Source: Aquimarina algiphila
GTDB taxonomy: Bacteria > Bacteroidota > Bacteroidia > Flavobacteriales > Flavobacteriaceae
Reading direction: 5' to 3'
DNA: 64,000 nt
Assembly: GCF_007489275.1 (NCBI RefSeq)
Contig: NZ_VLNR01000027.1
Location: 25,018-89,017, forward strand
Shown here: piece by piece, positions 27,019 through 37,843 of the stretch
How the letters are laid out: each line of letters starts with the position of its first letter
Numbering within the stretch: the stretch's first letter is position 1
Notes under the pieces: model-generated
Database searches by the model: none
What the model was told of the DNA's origin: nothing
The model's input: the letters and a program-made list of their open reading frames with translations, nothing else
Made by a program: the position numbers and the translations under genes

Positions 27019-28176
27019 ATGCCTTTTTATCACACCCTGGGAAAAATACCCCCCAAACGCCATACTATCTTTAAAAAACCAGATGGTAGTCTTTACTACG
27101 AACAATTATTCGGAACAATAGGTTTTGACGGAATGTCAACTAATCTATACCATTGTCAAAGGCCAACACAAGTAAAAGAAATTAAAGGAAGTTATAGCGT
27201 AGCTCCCAAAATAGCAATTAATAACAATATTAAATCCTATCGATTTCATGGATTTAAAATAAATCCTGAAAAAGATTATTTACAAAGCAGAAAAAATGTC
27301 CTGACTAATAGTGATGCGAGTATCATTTTATCTGCACCTCAAGAATCTACATCTGATTACTTCTATAAGAATACAGATGCAGATGAATTGATTTTTGTAC
27401 ACCGAGGAAGTGGTAAATTTCGTAGTCATTTAGGAAATCTCGATTTTAAGTACGGTGATTATATTGTTATTCCAAGAGGAACAATTTATAAACTTGATTT
27501 TGACTCTACTGATAATCGTTTATTTATAGTCGAGTCCAGAAGACCTATTTACACTCCAAAAAGATATCGTAACTGGTTTGGTCAATTATTAGAACATTCT
27601 CCATACTGCGAACGAGATCTTAGAGCTCCTTATGAATTAGAAACAAATGATGAAAAAGGGGACTTTTTGATCAAAGTAAAAAAGCAAGATGAGATTTTTG
27701 ATATGATATATGCTTCACATCCATTTGATGTTGTAGGGTATGATGGTTTTAATTTTCCATATGCTTTTTCAATACATGATTTTGAACCAATAACAGGAAG
27801 AATTCATCAACCACCGCCAGTTCATCAAACTTTTGAAACAGATGCTTTTGTAGTTTGTTCATTTGTACCTAGATTATATGATTATCACCCAGACAGTATC
27901 CCTGCTCCCTATAACCATAGTAATATTGATAGTGATGAAGTATTGTATTATGTAGATGGTGATTTTATGAGCAGAAACGATATTGATGCTGGTCATATTT
28001 CTTTACATCCAGCAGGAATACCACATGGGCCTCACCCAGGAGCAGCAGAACGAAGCATTGGTAAAACAAAAACCGATGAATTAGCTGTTATGGTCGACAC
28101 ATTTAAACCTTTAATGGTTACCGAAGAGGCCATGAAAATAGCTGATGAAGAGTATCATAAATCATGGTTAGAGTAA
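27019..28176 (+). CDS. hmgA: homogentisate 1,2-dioxygenase
   Basis: A 385-residue cupin dioxygenase that opens the homogentisate ring to maleylacetoacetate using Fe(II). Conserved features are MPFYHTLGKIPPKRH at the start, HRGSGKF, GDYIVIPRGTIYKLDF (near 155), PPPVHQTFETDAFVVCSFVPR (near 275, a family signature with a metal His), and HPAGIPHGPHPG (near 333). It is followed by hppD, the enzyme before it in tyrosine breakdown. A fumarylacetoacetase gene is not present in the window. Confidence 0.93.
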   Translation: MPFYHTLGKIPPKRHTIFKKPDGSLYYEQLFGTIGFDGMSTNLYHCQRPTQVKEIKGSYSVAPKIAINNNIKSYRFHGFKINPEKDYLQSRKNVLTNSDASIILSAPQESTSDYFYKNTDADELIFVHRGSGKFRSHLGNLDFKYGDYIVIPRGTIYKLDFDSTDNRLFIVESRRPIYTPKRYRNWFGQLLEHSPYCERDLRAPYELETNDEKGDFLIKVKKQDEIFDMIYASHPFDVVGYDGFNFPYAFSIHDFEPITGRIHQPPPVHQTFETDAFVVCSFVPRLYDYHPDSIPAPYNHSNIDSDEVLYYVDGDFMSRNDIDAGHISLHPAGIPHGPHPGAAERSIGKTKTDELAVMVDTFKPLMVTEEAMKIADEEYHKSWLE

Positions 28177-28338
28177 ACCATTAGAAAATGAATAATGAAA
28201 GAATTTAAACAATCTGAATGATGCTAAATTATAGAAAAGACATTACAGCCCACCTTAGAGCTATGTGGTAAGTTTTGACTAAAAACAACCAGCGCACAGT
28301 ACAATTTTCTCATTATCTAATTTAAAAAAACAAAAAAT

Positions 28339-29478
28339 ATGTCGACTAATATAACACCTCAGGATTTAGAAAAAGTAGTTCCTCAAGCAGAAGATTTCCT
28401 ACCGCTACTTGGAACAGATTATGTAGAGCTTTATGTTGGTAATGCCAAGCAAGCTGCTTATTATTACCAATCGGCCTGGGGATTTCAACCAGTAGCCTAC
28501 GCCGGTTTAGAAACTGGTAGAAAAGACAAAGTATCATATGTGATGCAACAGGATAAAATACGATTAGTCCTTACCTCTCCTTTACAACCAGATGGTGACA
28601 TCAATAAACACATCAATGCACATGGTGACGGAGTAAAAGTAGTGGCTCTTTGGGTGGATGATGCTACTAAAAGCTATGAAGAAACCATTAAACGAGGAGC
28701 AAAATCGTACATGAAACCCAAGGTAGAGGAAGATGAAAATGGTAGCGTTGTATTTTCAGGGATCCACACCTATGGAGAAACAGTTCACATTTTTGTAGAG
28801 CGAAAAAATTACCATGGAGCATTCTTACCAGGTTATATGCCATGGAATAAACCATATACAACAGAATCTACAGGTTTAAAATTTATCGATCATATGGTAG
28901 GTAATGTTGGTTGGAATGAAATGAATAAGTGGTGTGAGTTCTATGCCAAAGTAATGGGGTTTGCACAACTAGTCTCTTTTGATGACAAAGATATTTCTAC
29001 AGAATATACTGCTCTAATGAGTAAAGTGATGAGTAATGGTAATGGACGAATCAAGTTTCCTATCAATGAACCTGCAGAAGGTAGAAAAAAATCTCAAATC
29101 GAAGAATATATTGATTTCTATAATGGTGCAGGAGTACAACATATGGCATTAGCAACAGACAATATCATTGAGACTGTTTCTGCATTACAAAATCGCGGAG
29201 TTGAATTTCTTACTGTTCCTGCGAGTTATTATGAAACAGTACTGGATCGAGTTGGTGAAATAGATGAAGATCTTGCCCCATTAAAAGAATTGGGAATCTT
29301 AATTGATCGTGATGATGAAGGATATCTTCTTCAAATTTTTACCAAACCTGTTTTAGATCGTCCTACAATGTTCTTTGAAATCATACAACGTAAAGGAGCT
29401 CAATCCTTTGGAAAAGGTAATTTCAAAGCTCTATTTGAGGCCATAGAAAGAGAGCAACAACAAAGAGGTACTTTATAA
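28339..29478 (+). CDS. hppD: 4-hydroxyphenylpyruvate dioxygenase
   Basis: A 379-residue VOC-fold Fe(II) enzyme making homogentisate from 4-hydroxyphenylpyruvate. Metal ligands are visible as His in FIDHMVGNV (near 186), His in GVQHMALATDN (near 267) and Glu in MFFEIIQRKG (near 345); the C-terminal gate helix SFGKGNFKALFEAIE is present. Adjacent to hmgA on the same strand, 162 bases downstream, giving a two-gene tyrosine-catabolic unit. Confidence 0.95.
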   Translation: MSTNITPQDLEKVVPQAEDFLPLLGTDYVELYVGNAKQAAYYYQSAWGFQPVAYAGLETGRKDKVSYVMQQDKIRLVLTSPLQPDGDINKHINAHGDGVKVVALWVDDATKSYEETIKRGAKSYMKPKVEEDENGSVVFSGIHTYGETVHIFVERKNYHGAFLPGYMPWNKPYTTESTGLKFIDHMVGNVGWNEMNKWCEFYAKVMGFAQLVSFDDKDISTEYTALMSKVMSNGNGRIKFPINEPAEGRKKSQIEEYIDFYNGAGVQHMALATDNIIETVSALQNRGVEFLTVPASYYETVLDRVGEIDEDLAPLKELGILIDRDDEGYLLQIFTKPVLDRPTMFFEIIQRKGAQSFGKGNFKALFEAIEREQQQRGTL

Positions 29479-29601
29479 AAAACATCGAATATATTCCTTT
29501 TTATGGATTAAAACCACTTTTGTTAAATTTTGAGGAATATGCAATTTTTAGACGACTTACTATAAATTTTTGTTAAAACTCATAATAAAAAAACGTTTTC
29601 G

Positions 29602-29633
29602 TTTGATAATTATGCAAAAAAATTTCATTTTTG
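29602..29633 (+). promoter_or_regulatory. promoter of the candidate small RNA
   Basis: TTTG at 29602-29605, a 20-base spacer, then CATTTTTG at 29626-29633 (one mismatch to TAnnTTTG). This spacing matches Bacteroidota primary-sigma promoters and predicts a transcription start near 29640. Confidence 0.5.
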
Positions 29634-29639
29634 TAATCA

Positions 29640-29748
29640 TAGGTGGAGTGGTTACCACTTATATCTAAAACAATAATTATTCTCATAATTTAAGTTTTTA
29701 GTTGGTTAATAAAAGTAAAAAGGAGAGCTGTGGTGGCTCTCTTTTTTT
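29640..29748 (+). ncRNA. candidate intergenic small RNA, about 110 nt
   Basis: Between hppD and the DUF3108 gene the promoter above and a strong terminator frame roughly 110 bases with no open frame. The 5' end holds a small hairpin (AGTGG TTA CCACT) and the 3' end the terminator stem. The downstream gene has its own promoter box after the terminator, so this looks like an independent transcript rather than a leader. I do not recognise an RNA family. Confidence 0.45.
29722..29748 (+). terminator. intrinsic terminator of the candidate small RNA
   Basis: GAGAGC at 29723-29728 and GCTCTC at 29736-29741 form a stem with a 7-base loop followed by seven T. Confidence 0.85.
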
Positions 29749-29804
29749 GTTCATATTTTTACATTTGATAACAGTATTCATTTTTATCTCTTCACATTAA
29801 ATAG

Positions 29805-29812
29805 TACTTTTG
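29805..29812 (+). promoter_or_regulatory. -7 promoter box of the DUF3108 operon
   Basis: TACTTTTG matches TAnnTTTG, 64 bases before the ATG at 29877 and downstream of the small-RNA terminator. No clear -33 is seen. Confidence 0.4.
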
Positions 29813-29876
29813 GAATGGATATTGTATTTACATCACCAATTTAGCATGTATATCAAATTCAACAATACCCTAAACT

Positions 29877-30659
29877 ATGAAAAAGTATATCACAATTTGC
29901 CTTTTGGTTATAATCGCTCTTCCTGCAATAGCTCAGAAAAGCCATAAAGCCTTTGATGCAGGTGAATGGTTTAGATTCAGGATCCATTATGGAGTTTTTA
30001 CAGCAAGCTATGCAACACTAGAAGTTAAAGATGATATTATCAATAACAAGCCTGTTCATCATGTAGTAGGCACTGGTAAATCTACTGGTCTTTTAAGTGT
30101 GTTTTTTAAAGTTGAGGATTATTATGAAACCTATATCGATAAAAATGAAGTTAAACCCTACAGGTTTATTCGAAAAATCAATGAAGGAGGGCATACTAAG
30201 GATATAGAAATTAATTTTGATCACAACCAAAGCGAAGCTTTAGTATTTAACAAAAAATATAACACCAAAAAATCTTTCCCTGTAAAGTCTAATGTGCAGG
30301 ATATGATGTCTTCTTTTTATTATTTGCGTAATAATATCAATACAACTTCATTAAAAAAAGGAGATGAACAATATGTAAACATGTTTTTTGATAACGAAAA
30401 CTACCGATTTAAGTTAAAATTCTTAGGAAGAGAGATCATTAAAACTAAAATGGGTAAAATTGCATGTTTAAAGTTCAGGCCTTATGTACAAGCTGATAGA
30501 ATCTTTAAAGAAGAAGAAAGTATGACTGTATGGGTAAGTGATGATGACAACCGAATGCCAGTGAGAATAAAAGCTGACATCCTTGTTGGCTCAATAAAAG
30601 CTGACCTGGATGCATTTAAAGGACTCAAACACCCATTCAAAATTGTAATAGATCAATGA
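29877..30659 (+). CDS. secreted DUF3108 domain protein
   Basis: A 260-residue protein with a signal peptide (MKKYITICLLVIIALPAIAQ) and a DUF3108 domain: FDAGEWFRFRIHYGVFTASYATLEV, VEDYYETYIDK, and DMMSSFYYLRN. DUF3108 proteins are periplasmic beta-rich proteins of unknown function with a lipocalin-like shape. Its stop overlaps the start of the tryptophan dioxygenase-like gene (ATGA), so they are translationally coupled. Confidence 0.88.
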   Translation: MKKYITICLLVIIALPAIAQKSHKAFDAGEWFRFRIHYGVFTASYATLEVKDDIINNKPVHHVVGTGKSTGLLSVFFKVEDYYETYIDKNEVKPYRFIRKINEGGHTKDIEINFDHNQSEALVFNKKYNTKKSFPVKSNVQDMMSSFYYLRNNINTTSLKKGDEQYVNMFFDNENYRFKLKFLGREIIKTKMGKIACLKFRPYVQADRIFKEEESMTVWVSDDDNRMPVRIKADILVGSIKADLDAFKGLKHPFKIVIDQ

Positions 30660-31621
30660 GTGAAATCATCAAACCCGAAATTGCTGAGAAAATAAAGCAA
30701 TTAGAAAAAAAATTTAAAAACTCTGGTCAAGATTTAGGATCATATCTAGATGGTCTTCTTCATGATCGTTATCTTACCTATTGGGATTACATACATCTTG
30801 ACACGCTATTAAGCTTACAAATACCCAGAACACATTTCCCCGACGAAGAAATATTCATCACTTATCATCAGATTACAGAACTCTATTTTAAACTCATTAT
30901 ACATGAATTAAAGCAAATTATTGATGATAAATTACAAACTGCAGAGTTCTTTACTGCCAAAATCAATCGGGTAAATCGATATTTTAGAGTTTTAATCAAC
31001 TCTTTTGATGTCATGATAAAAGGAATGGATAGAGATCAATTTCTTAAATACAGAATGTCACTTCTTCCTGCCAGTGGATTTCAATCTGTACAATTCAGAC
31101 TTATTGAAATTTACTCCACTCCTTTATCAAATCTTGTAAATACAAAGGAGAGAACCCAATTTTCAGAAAAAGACCCTCTTGGGGAAGTATTTGAGCATTT
31201 ATACTGGAAATCTGGTGCAACCGATAAAGAAACAGGTGAAAAAACACTTACTCTTAAACAATTCGAATATCGGTATACTCCCAGAATGATGCGTATTGCT
31301 AAACAAGTACAACATAGCACAATATTCCATAAATATCTCGAACTACCAGAAAAAGAGCAAAATAATGTGCACCTTATCGAAGCATTACGTACTTTTGACA
31401 CCAATGTGAATATTAATTGGTTATTAATGCATATGGGTGCCGCCTTTAGATACCTTAATAAAGATAAAGGCGAAGTTTTGGCCACGGGAGGAACAAACTG
31501 GAAAAGTTTCTTACCTCCTAGCTTTCAAAGAATTATGTTTTTCCCTAATCTTTGGAATGAAGAAGAAAAAGAAAACTGGGGTCAACAATGGGTTACTCAT
31601 CAATTTAATACCGCAAAATAA
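30656..31621 (+). CDS. tryptophan 2,3-dioxygenase family protein
   Basis: A 321-residue haem enzyme family member; the classical enzyme oxidises tryptophan to N-formylkynurenine. Recognised motifs are YWDYIHLDTLLSLQ (near 41), DEEIFITYHQITELYFKL (near 63, with the distal-site region), RVNRYFRVL, and MHMGAAFRYL near 260 with the proximal His context. The GTGGTSG loop of classical TDO appears as ATGGTNW, so it belongs to the divergent Bacteroidota branch and activity should be treated as probable. It sits four bases inside the DUF3108 gene end and is followed by an M23 lipoprotein. Confidence 0.85.
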   Translation: MSEIIKPEIAEKIKQLEKKFKNSGQDLGSYLDGLLHDRYLTYWDYIHLDTLLSLQIPRTHFPDEEIFITYHQITELYFKLIIHELKQIIDDKLQTAEFFTAKINRVNRYFRVLINSFDVMIKGMDRDQFLKYRMSLLPASGFQSVQFRLIEIYSTPLSNLVNTKERTQFSEKDPLGEVFEHLYWKSGATDKETGEKTLTLKQFEYRYTPRMMRIAKQVQHSTIFHKYLELPEKEQNNVHLIEALRTFDTNVNINWLLMHMGAAFRYLNKDKGEVLATGGTNWKSFLPPSFQRIMFFPNLWNEEEKENWGQQWVTHQFNTAK

Positions 31622-31633
31622 AATAGTCGTCAG

Positions 31634-32887
31634 TTGAAACAAATAGGTTACTTACTACTAATTGTGGTAGTATTATTTTCATGTCAAAAAGAAAAAAAAG
31701 AAACTAAAGTCACTATTCCAGAGGTAGTTGAAGAAAAAAAGGCACCTCCTGTAATTAAGGAATTTGGCTATGTTCTAGATAATTTTAATGTTGTGAAAGA
31801 CACCATTAGACCCGGTGATAGTTTTGGAGCTATTATGGATACTCATGGCATAAGTAGAACTAAAGTATTCGAAATTACAAATAAGATTAAAGACACATTT
31901 AATGTAGCAAGAATTATGGCTGGAAAACCATATATGCTCCTTAAATCAAAAGATACTACAGAAAAAGCGCAGGTATTTGTATATCAGAACAATAAAATCG
32001 ATTACACTGTAATTGATTTTAGAGATAGTATAATTGCCAAAAAAAGAAAAAAACCGGTAAAACTTGTAGAAAAAACTGCATCTGGGATTATTAATAGTAG
32101 CCTAATGCAAACATTTGATGATTTAGATCTCAATTTTCTGGTTGCATACAATATGGCAGATATTTACGCCTGGACTATAGATTTTACAAGATTACAAGCA
32201 GGCGATAGGTTTAAAATCATTTATGTTGAAAAGTTTATTGATGATACCATTCCTGCAGGGGTTGATCAAATCAAAGCTTCTTATTTTGAGCATATCAACA
32301 AACCCATTTATGCATTTAGATTTAAAGATGATTCGATAACAGGGGGAGTAGATTATTTTGACGAAGAAGCTAACAATTTACGACGAGCATTTCTTACCGC
32401 TCCTGTAAAATTCAGTAGAATTTCTTCAAGATATAACCTTAGACGAAGAATCAAATACTACGGAAATAAAATAAGACCTCACAGGGGAACAGATTTTGCT
32501 GCACCTATAGGAACTCCTATATTAGCCACGGCAGACGGAATTGTTACCAAATCAGAACGCAGAGGAGGCAATGGAAAATATGTAAAAATAAGACATAATG
32601 CAACCTATGATACTCAATATCTGCATATGAGCAGACAAGCAGTAAAAGTAGGTGAATTTGTAAGACAAGGAGATGTTATTGGTTATATAGGTATGACTGG
32701 TAACACAGGAGGGCCTCACGTTTGCTATCGATTTTGGAAAAATGGTAAAGAAGTCGACCCTTTCAAACAAGACCTCCCTGCTTCAAAACCATTGTCAGAT
32801 AGTCTTCGCCCTAAGTTTTTTACTTTTATAGAACCCATAAAAGCTACATTAGACAGCATACAATTTAAACCACAAGAAATTTTATAA
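31634..32887 (+). CDS. M23 family metallopeptidase lipoprotein
   Basis: A 417-residue envelope peptidoglycan endopeptidase starting with TTG at 31634; this start gives a lipoprotein signal ([17 protein letters not shown], Cys near 17). The LytM/M23 domain lies in the last third: zinc His and Asp in [15 protein letters not shown] (near 288), the YLHMS His (near 330) and [12 protein letters not shown] (near 360). Upstream residues 45-200 look like a LysM-like/OapA N-domain of M23 proteins. It is the third gene of the DUF3108 operon, 12 bases after the dioxygenase. Confidence 0.9.
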   Translation: MKQIGYLLLIVVVLFSCQKEKKETKVTIPEVVEEKKAPPVIKEFGYVLDNFNVVKDTIRPGDSFGAIMDTHGISRTKVFEITNKIKDTFNVARIMAGKPYMLLKSKDTTEKAQVFVYQNNKIDYTVIDFRDSIIAKKRKKPVKLVEKTASGIINSSLMQTFDDLDLNFLVAYNMADIYAWTIDFTRLQAGDRFKIIYVEKFIDDTIPAGVDQIKASYFEHINKPIYAFRFKDDSITGGVDYFDEEANNLRRAFLTAPVKFSRISSRYNLRRRIKYYGNKIRPHRGTDFAAPIGTPILATADGIVTKSERRGGNGKYVKIRHNATYDTQYLHMSRQAVKVGEFVRQGDVIGYIGMTGNTGGPHVCYRFWKNGKEVDPFKQDLPASKPLSDSLRPKFFTFIEPIKATLDSIQFKPQEIL

Positions 32888-32892
32888 ACACA

Positions 32893-34542
32893 ATGACATT
32901 ACCAACTATTAATCCCACCACCACAAAAGCCTGGGAAGCACTTAAATCTCATTATGAGACCATAAAAGACACACACTTAAAGGATTTGTTTCTGGAACAC
33001 CCAGACAGAGCGCAAGCTTTTTCTATTGCCTGGGAAGATTTTTATATCGATTATTCTAAAAACAGAATTGATCAAACCACCAGAGCCCTGCTACTTGAAC
33101 TTGCAAAAGAGGTTAAATTAGAAGAAGCAATACATAACTACTTTGGCGGAGGTATTATTAATGAAACTGAAAATAGAGCTGTATTACATACCGCACTTAG
33201 AACGCCTTCAACAAACACAGTTACTGTTGATGGAAAAAATATAATTCCCGAAGTTGATACCGTTAAAGAAAAAATAAAGGCATTCAGTAATGAAATTATT
33301 TCTGGAAGTCGCACTGGATACAAAGGCAAAGCTTTTACCGATATTGTAAACATCGGTATTGGAGGCTCTGATCTTGGTCCAGCCATGATTACTGAATCTC
33401 TTGCTTATTACAAAAATCACCTTAACGTTCATTTTATCTCTAATGTTGATGGAGATCATGTACATCAAAGCTTAAAAAATTTAGACCCCGAAACAACGCT
33501 ATTTGTAGTTGTTTCTAAAACTTTTTCTACTCAGGAAACTTTATCCAATGCTACAACTGCAAGAAACTGGTTTACACAACATGCTCCAATAGAAGCTGTA
33601 GGCAAACATTTTGTAGCAGTATCTAGTAATATTGAGAATGTTACTAATTTTGGTATTGATTCTTCAAATATTTTTCCCTTATGGGATTGGGTTGGCGGAC
33701 GTTTTTCTCTTTGGAGCGCTGTCGGATTATCGATAAGTCTTTCTGTAGGGTACGAACACTTTGAAGCATTACTCGCCGGTGCCCATGAAATGGATGAACA
33801 TTTTAAAACCACGCCATTTGAAAAAAATATTCCTGTTATTTTAGGTATGTTAAGTATATGGTATAACAACTTTTTTAATGCAGAAAGTGAAGCTATTATT
33901 CCTTATTCTCAATACCTACATAGATTACCTGCCTATTTACAACAAGGTATTATGGAAAGTAATGGTAAAAGTGTAGATCGTAATGGAGAACCTGTAACTT
34001 ATCAAACAGGTACTATTATATGGGGAGAGCCAGGCACCAACGCTCAACATGCTTTTTTTCAATTGATCCATCAGGGAACCAAATTAATTCCTGCAGAATT
34101 TATAGGTTTTAAAAATGCTTTGTTTGGAGATCAAGATCATCAGGATAAGTTAATGGCAAACTTCTTTGCGCAGACAGAAGCCTTAATGAATGGTAAAACC
34201 AAGACTGAAGTTTCAAAGGAGTTAAGCTCAACATCTTTATCTCAAGAAAAAATAGAACAATTACTCCCTTTTAAAATCTTTGCAGGTAACAAGCCTACGA
34301 CCACAATATTAGTAAACAAACTTACTCCTAAAAGTCTGGGGGCATTAGTAGCCATGTACGAACAACGTATTTTTGTTCAAGGAGTAGTCTGGAATATTTT
34401 TAGTTATGATCAATGGGGCGTAGAATTAGGAAAACAACTAGCTAGTACTATCTTATCAGAAATTAATACAAAACAAATCTCTGAGCATGATTCTTCAACA
34501 AATACACTTTTAAAACGGTATTTAGAAAAATCTAATTCATAA
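32893..34542 (+). CDS. pgi: glucose-6-phosphate isomerase
   Basis: A 549-residue glycolytic enzyme interconverting glucose-6-phosphate and fructose-6-phosphate. Visible signatures are [17 protein letters not shown] (near 155), [11 protein letters not shown] (near 205), the [14 protein letters not shown] block (near 265, PGI signature 1), the catalytic Glu in [10 protein letters not shown] (near 355), [11 protein letters not shown] (His near 385) and [18 protein letters not shown] (near 500, signature 2). It starts five bases after the M23 stop and ends the operon. Confidence 0.96.
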   Translation: MTLPTINPTTTKAWEALKSHYETIKDTHLKDLFLEHPDRAQAFSIAWEDFYIDYSKNRIDQTTRALLLELAKEVKLEEAIHNYFGGGIINETENRAVLHTALRTPSTNTVTVDGKNIIPEVDTVKEKIKAFSNEIISGSRTGYKGKAFTDIVNIGIGGSDLGPAMITESLAYYKNHLNVHFISNVDGDHVHQSLKNLDPETTLFVVVSKTFSTQETLSNATTARNWFTQHAPIEAVGKHFVAVSSNIENVTNFGIDSSNIFPLWDWVGGRFSLWSAVGLSISLSVGYEHFEALLAGAHEMDEHFKTTPFEKNIPVILGMLSIWYNNFFNAESEAIIPYSQYLHRLPAYLQQGIMESNGKSVDRNGEPVTYQTGTIIWGEPGTNAQHAFFQLIHQGTKLIPAEFIGFKNALFGDQDHQDKLMANFFAQTEALMNGKTKTEVSKELSSTSLSQEKIEQLLPFKIFAGNKPTTTILVNKLTPKSLGALVAMYEQRIFVQGVVWNIFSYDQWGVELGKQLASTILSEINTKQISEHDSSTNTLLKRYLEKSNS

Positions 34543-34950
34543 ACATATTAACATTTTCTCTTTCTTACGTAAGAAAGGGAAAATGTTAAAACACACATCA
34601 AAACACAACACCTTTCCTAATTCTGACCTTTTTTTCATCCTATTGTTGCAACTTTAAAAATAAAATTAATTAACATTTTTTCGGTTAATAACTTTTCATA
34701 TATTCAAATACCTGAAAGCCAACATATTTAGAAATTCCTTTTACTTTTAACGGGTAGTTTTTTGTTAAAAACTCTTAACATTAAGATAAACTTAGTTTGC
34801 GTAAAGATTCGTTCTTTTGCGCGGATTATTAACTCAATCATTTATTTTGGAACCATATACGATTTAAGCAGTTTTTGAAATACTTAAAAGTATAGGAATT
34901 TTAATCGTTAAAGGTTTCATAGCGTAATTAAAAATAATTAAAACACACTC
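34543..34950. other. 408-base intergenic region: hairpin then receptor leader
   Basis: The left part holds a long imperfect palindrome at 34548-34589 (TTAACATTTTC / GAAAATGTTAA with TTTCTTACGTAAGAAA at its centre), a likely end of the pgi transcript in spite of lacking a T run. The rest is AT-rich upstream DNA of the TonB-dependent receptor, with no gene seen. Bases just before the ATG resemble those before the second receptor. Confidence 0.5.
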
Positions 34951-37557
34951 ATGAAAAAGATTACATTTTTATTTGTTGTAATCCTTATGGCAGTCGTTGG
35001 GGAGACGTTTGCACAAGGAGTAGTAACAGGAACGATATTCGATTCCGAATCAAATGGTCCATTACCAGGAGCAAACATTGTTGAATTAAGAACTTCTAAT
35101 GGAACAACATCTGATTTTGATGGTAAATTTTCTCTTACAGTAACTAATCCAACGGGGACAATTAATGTTTCTTATGTTGGATTTGGAGCTAAAAACATCG
35201 CTTATGATGTAACTAATGGCGATCAAGATCTTGGAACAATCAATTTAAGCCTTGATAATTCTCTTGAAGAAATTATAATAGTAGGTAGCGGAATTGTCGA
35301 TTTAGCTGAAGATAGAAGAACACCTATTGCCGTATCTACAGTAAAAGGAGAGGATATCCAGTTAAAAGCAGCAGGTAATGTTGAATTCACTGAAACTATC
35401 AAAAACACTCCTTCTGTATATGTTTCTAATCAAGCAGGAGGATTTGGTGATAGTCAGATTTTCTTAAGAGGTTTTGATGATACCAATACTGCTGTCTTAT
35501 TAAATGGTCAGCCAATTAATAGCCCAGAAGATGGTCGAATTTTCTGGTCAAATTGGGCTGGTATGTCTGACGTTGCTAACGCTGTGCAAGTACAACGTGG
35601 TCTAGGATCTTCTAAATTAGCGATCTCATCTGTTGGGGGTACTATAAATATTATTTCTAAAACTACAGATCAAAAACAAGGTGGATTTGTAAGGTTCTTA
35701 GGAGGTAATGATAGTTATATTAAAACTACTGCTAGCTACAACTCTGGATTAAGTGATAATGGATGGGCATTTTCGGTTTTAGTAGATCACTGGCAAGGGC
35801 ACAGAAAATGGGCCGAAGGTACAGCAGGTGGAGGACAAAACTACTTGTTTTCTGTTGGGTATAAACCAAACGATAAAAACACTTTTAATTTCTTAGTTAC
35901 TGGTGCTCCACAATGGCACGATCAAAGTTTCTCTCAAGATCTTGAAGTTTTCGAAGAATTTGGTGCAAAACAAAATAGAAATTCTGGTTTCTTAAATGGT
36001 GAACGTTTTACAGAAAGACGAAACTATTACCACAAACCTGTAGCTAACCTAAACTGGGATTTTAATATTCAAGATGGTTTAGACCTATCAACAGTGCTTT
36101 ATGCATCATGGGGACGTGGTGGTGGAACAGGAGGCCTCGGTCGAGGAAGAGTTCGAGTAAATGACAACAATAATGAAAACATAGATTTTGATCAAATTGT
36201 TGAGAATAATATAGCATCTGCTGACGGTAATGGATTTGGAAACTTTGGATCTTCCTATATAAGAAGATCTTCTGTAAATAATCATAACTGGTATGGATTA
36301 CTTTCTAGCTTAAATATAGAAACCGTAGAAAACTGGACATTTAATGTTGGTTTTGACGCTAGGTTATACCATGGTGATCACTTTAGACAAGTAAATGATT
36401 TATTAGGTCTTAATGGGTTTACAGATAATTTTAACAATGCAAATAGACCTAGCGATTATGTATTTACAGAAGAATTTGAAGCAGATCCGTGGTCAGCTTT
36501 ATTTGATTTTGCAGATGAAGAAAATCGTACTCAATTCGACTATTCTGAAGATATTAATTATGTAGGAGGATTTGGTCAGGCAGAGTATGCTACCGATAAT
36601 TTTGCAGTGTTTTTACAAGCAGCAGTGTCAACTCAATCATACCAAAGAGAAGGACGTTTTACAGGAACCGGTAATGGTTTAGGAAAATCTGAAAAACTAA
36701 ACAAAACAGGATATAATGTAAAAGGAGGAGCCTCTTACAACATTACAGAACAACACTCAGTCTTCGTAAACGCAGGATTCTTCTCACGTCAGCCTTTCTT
36801 AGATAATGTATTTGCTGATATTAGAAATTCTAATGATTTGGTAGACCCAGAAGTTGACAATGAAGAAATCACTAGTTTTGAAGGAGGATACCGTTTTAAA
36901 AGTAACAACTTTAAATTAAACTTCGATATTTACAGAACAGAATGGGCAAACCGTTTCTTAAGTACTAATGGTCCAGAACTTACAAATGGTGATTTTACAA
37001 CGTATAGACTAACTAGTATTGCACAAATTCATCAAGGAGCAGAATTCGACTTTGAATATAGACCAGATGGTGGAAGATGGAGATTAAGAGGTTATGGTTC
37101 TTTGGGTAACTGGAAGTTTGATGGAACTTCACCATTTACCCTTGCAAATGATCAAACAGCTGCTATCATAGAGACTGGAAGTGTAAATTTAACGGGTACG
37201 AAAGTTGGTAATGCAGCGCAAACTTCTTTTGGTGTAGGTGGATATTTTGACATCTTACATAATTTATCTGTTGATTTAGATTATAATGTATATACAGATC
37301 TTTATGGTTTTGTAGACCCAGAAGATGTTGCTGATGCTGCTTTTAATGGAGAAGTTTATCAAGCTGAAAGATTACCTTCTTATGACCTTGTAGATGCTGG
37401 TGTTACTTACAAATTTAATTTTGGAGAAAACAGATTAACATTTAGAGGAAATGTTAAGAACTTATTTAACTCTCCTTATATCGGTCAATTAGATTCTTTC
37501 GGGTACTTTTTAGGAGTAGGAAGAACCTGGAATGCAAGTTTAAGTTACAAGTTCTAA
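34951..37557 (+). CDS. TonB-dependent receptor with carboxypeptidase-like N-domain
   Basis: An 868-residue outer-membrane receptor. Signal peptide MKKITFLFVVILMAVVGETFA, a CarboxypepD_reg-like beta domain (about 24-105, GTIFDSESNGPLPGANIVE, SVGFG-like NVSYVGFG), a plug domain (EFTETIKNTPSVYVSNQAGGFGDSQIFLRGFD near 150, VQVQRGLGSSKLAISSVGGTIN near 215) and a beta-barrel with a final aromatic residue (ASLSYKF). It probably imports a TonB/ExbB-energised substrate; the substrate is unknown and no SusD partner is adjacent, so it is not a typical glycan-import pair. A terminator follows. Confidence 0.93.
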   Translation: MKKITFLFVVILMAVVGETFAQGVVTGTIFDSESNGPLPGANIVELRTSNGTTSDFDGKFSLTVTNPTGTINVSYVGFGAKNIAYDVTNGDQDLGTINLSLDNSLEEIIIVGSGIVDLAEDRRTPIAVSTVKGEDIQLKAAGNVEFTETIKNTPSVYVSNQAGGFGDSQIFLRGFDDTNTAVLLNGQPINSPEDGRIFWSNWAGMSDVANAVQVQRGLGSSKLAISSVGGTINIISKTTDQKQGGFVRFLGGNDSYIKTTASYNSGLSDNGWAFSVLVDHWQGHRKWAEGTAGGGQNYLFSVGYKPNDKNTFNFLVTGAPQWHDQSFSQDLEVFEEFGAKQNRNSGFLNGERFTERRNYYHKPVANLNWDFNIQDGLDLSTVLYASWGRGGGTGGLGRGRVRVNDNNNENIDFDQIVENNIASADGNGFGNFGSSYIRRSSVNNHNWYGLLSSLNIETVENWTFNVGFDARLYHGDHFRQVNDLLGLNGFTDNFNNANRPSDYVFTEEFEADPWSALFDFADEENRTQFDYSEDINYVGGFGQAEYATDNFAVFLQAAVSTQSYQREGRFTGTGNGLGKSEKLNKTGYNVKGGASYNITEQHSVFVNAGFFSRQPFLDNVFADIRNSNDLVDPEVDNEEITSFEGGYRFKSNNFKLNFDIYRTEWANRFLSTNGPELTNGDFTTYRLTSIAQIHQGAEFDFEYRPDGGRWRLRGYGSLGNWKFDGTSPFTLANDQTAAIIETGSVNLTGTKVGNAAQTSFGVGGYFDILHNLSVDLDYNVYTDLYGFVDPEDVADAAFNGEVYQAERLPSYDLVDAGVTYKFNFGENRLTFRGNVKNLFNSPYIGQLDSFGYFLGVGRTWNASLSYKF

Positions 37558-37581
37558 AACTTGAAACAATAATATATTTTC

Positions 37582-37613
37582 AAACCTCATTCGATAATCG
37601 AATGAGGTTTTTT
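37582..37613 (+). terminator. terminator of the first TonB-dependent receptor
   Basis: AAACCTCATTCGAT and ATCGAATGAGGTTT (14 bp, one-base loop) followed by T6. The same stem core, ACCTCATTC, recurs in the terminator of the second receptor. Confidence 0.9.
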
Positions 37614-37843
37614 ATTTATCAAAAGTTTTTAAATATTGTAATTATTGATTCTCTATAATCTAATAATTTCTGAAATCTTTGCTCTTATTGAGATCTACAA
37701 ATGCAAGAGTCTTAAAACCAAAATTAACTGAAAATTAATTTTTTAGCAGTTATTTTCATTCATCCCTTACCATTACTTAACCTTATTATAAACTTACATT
37801 ACAAGAAGATTAGTTCATTTGTAAAAACAATTAAAGCACACTT

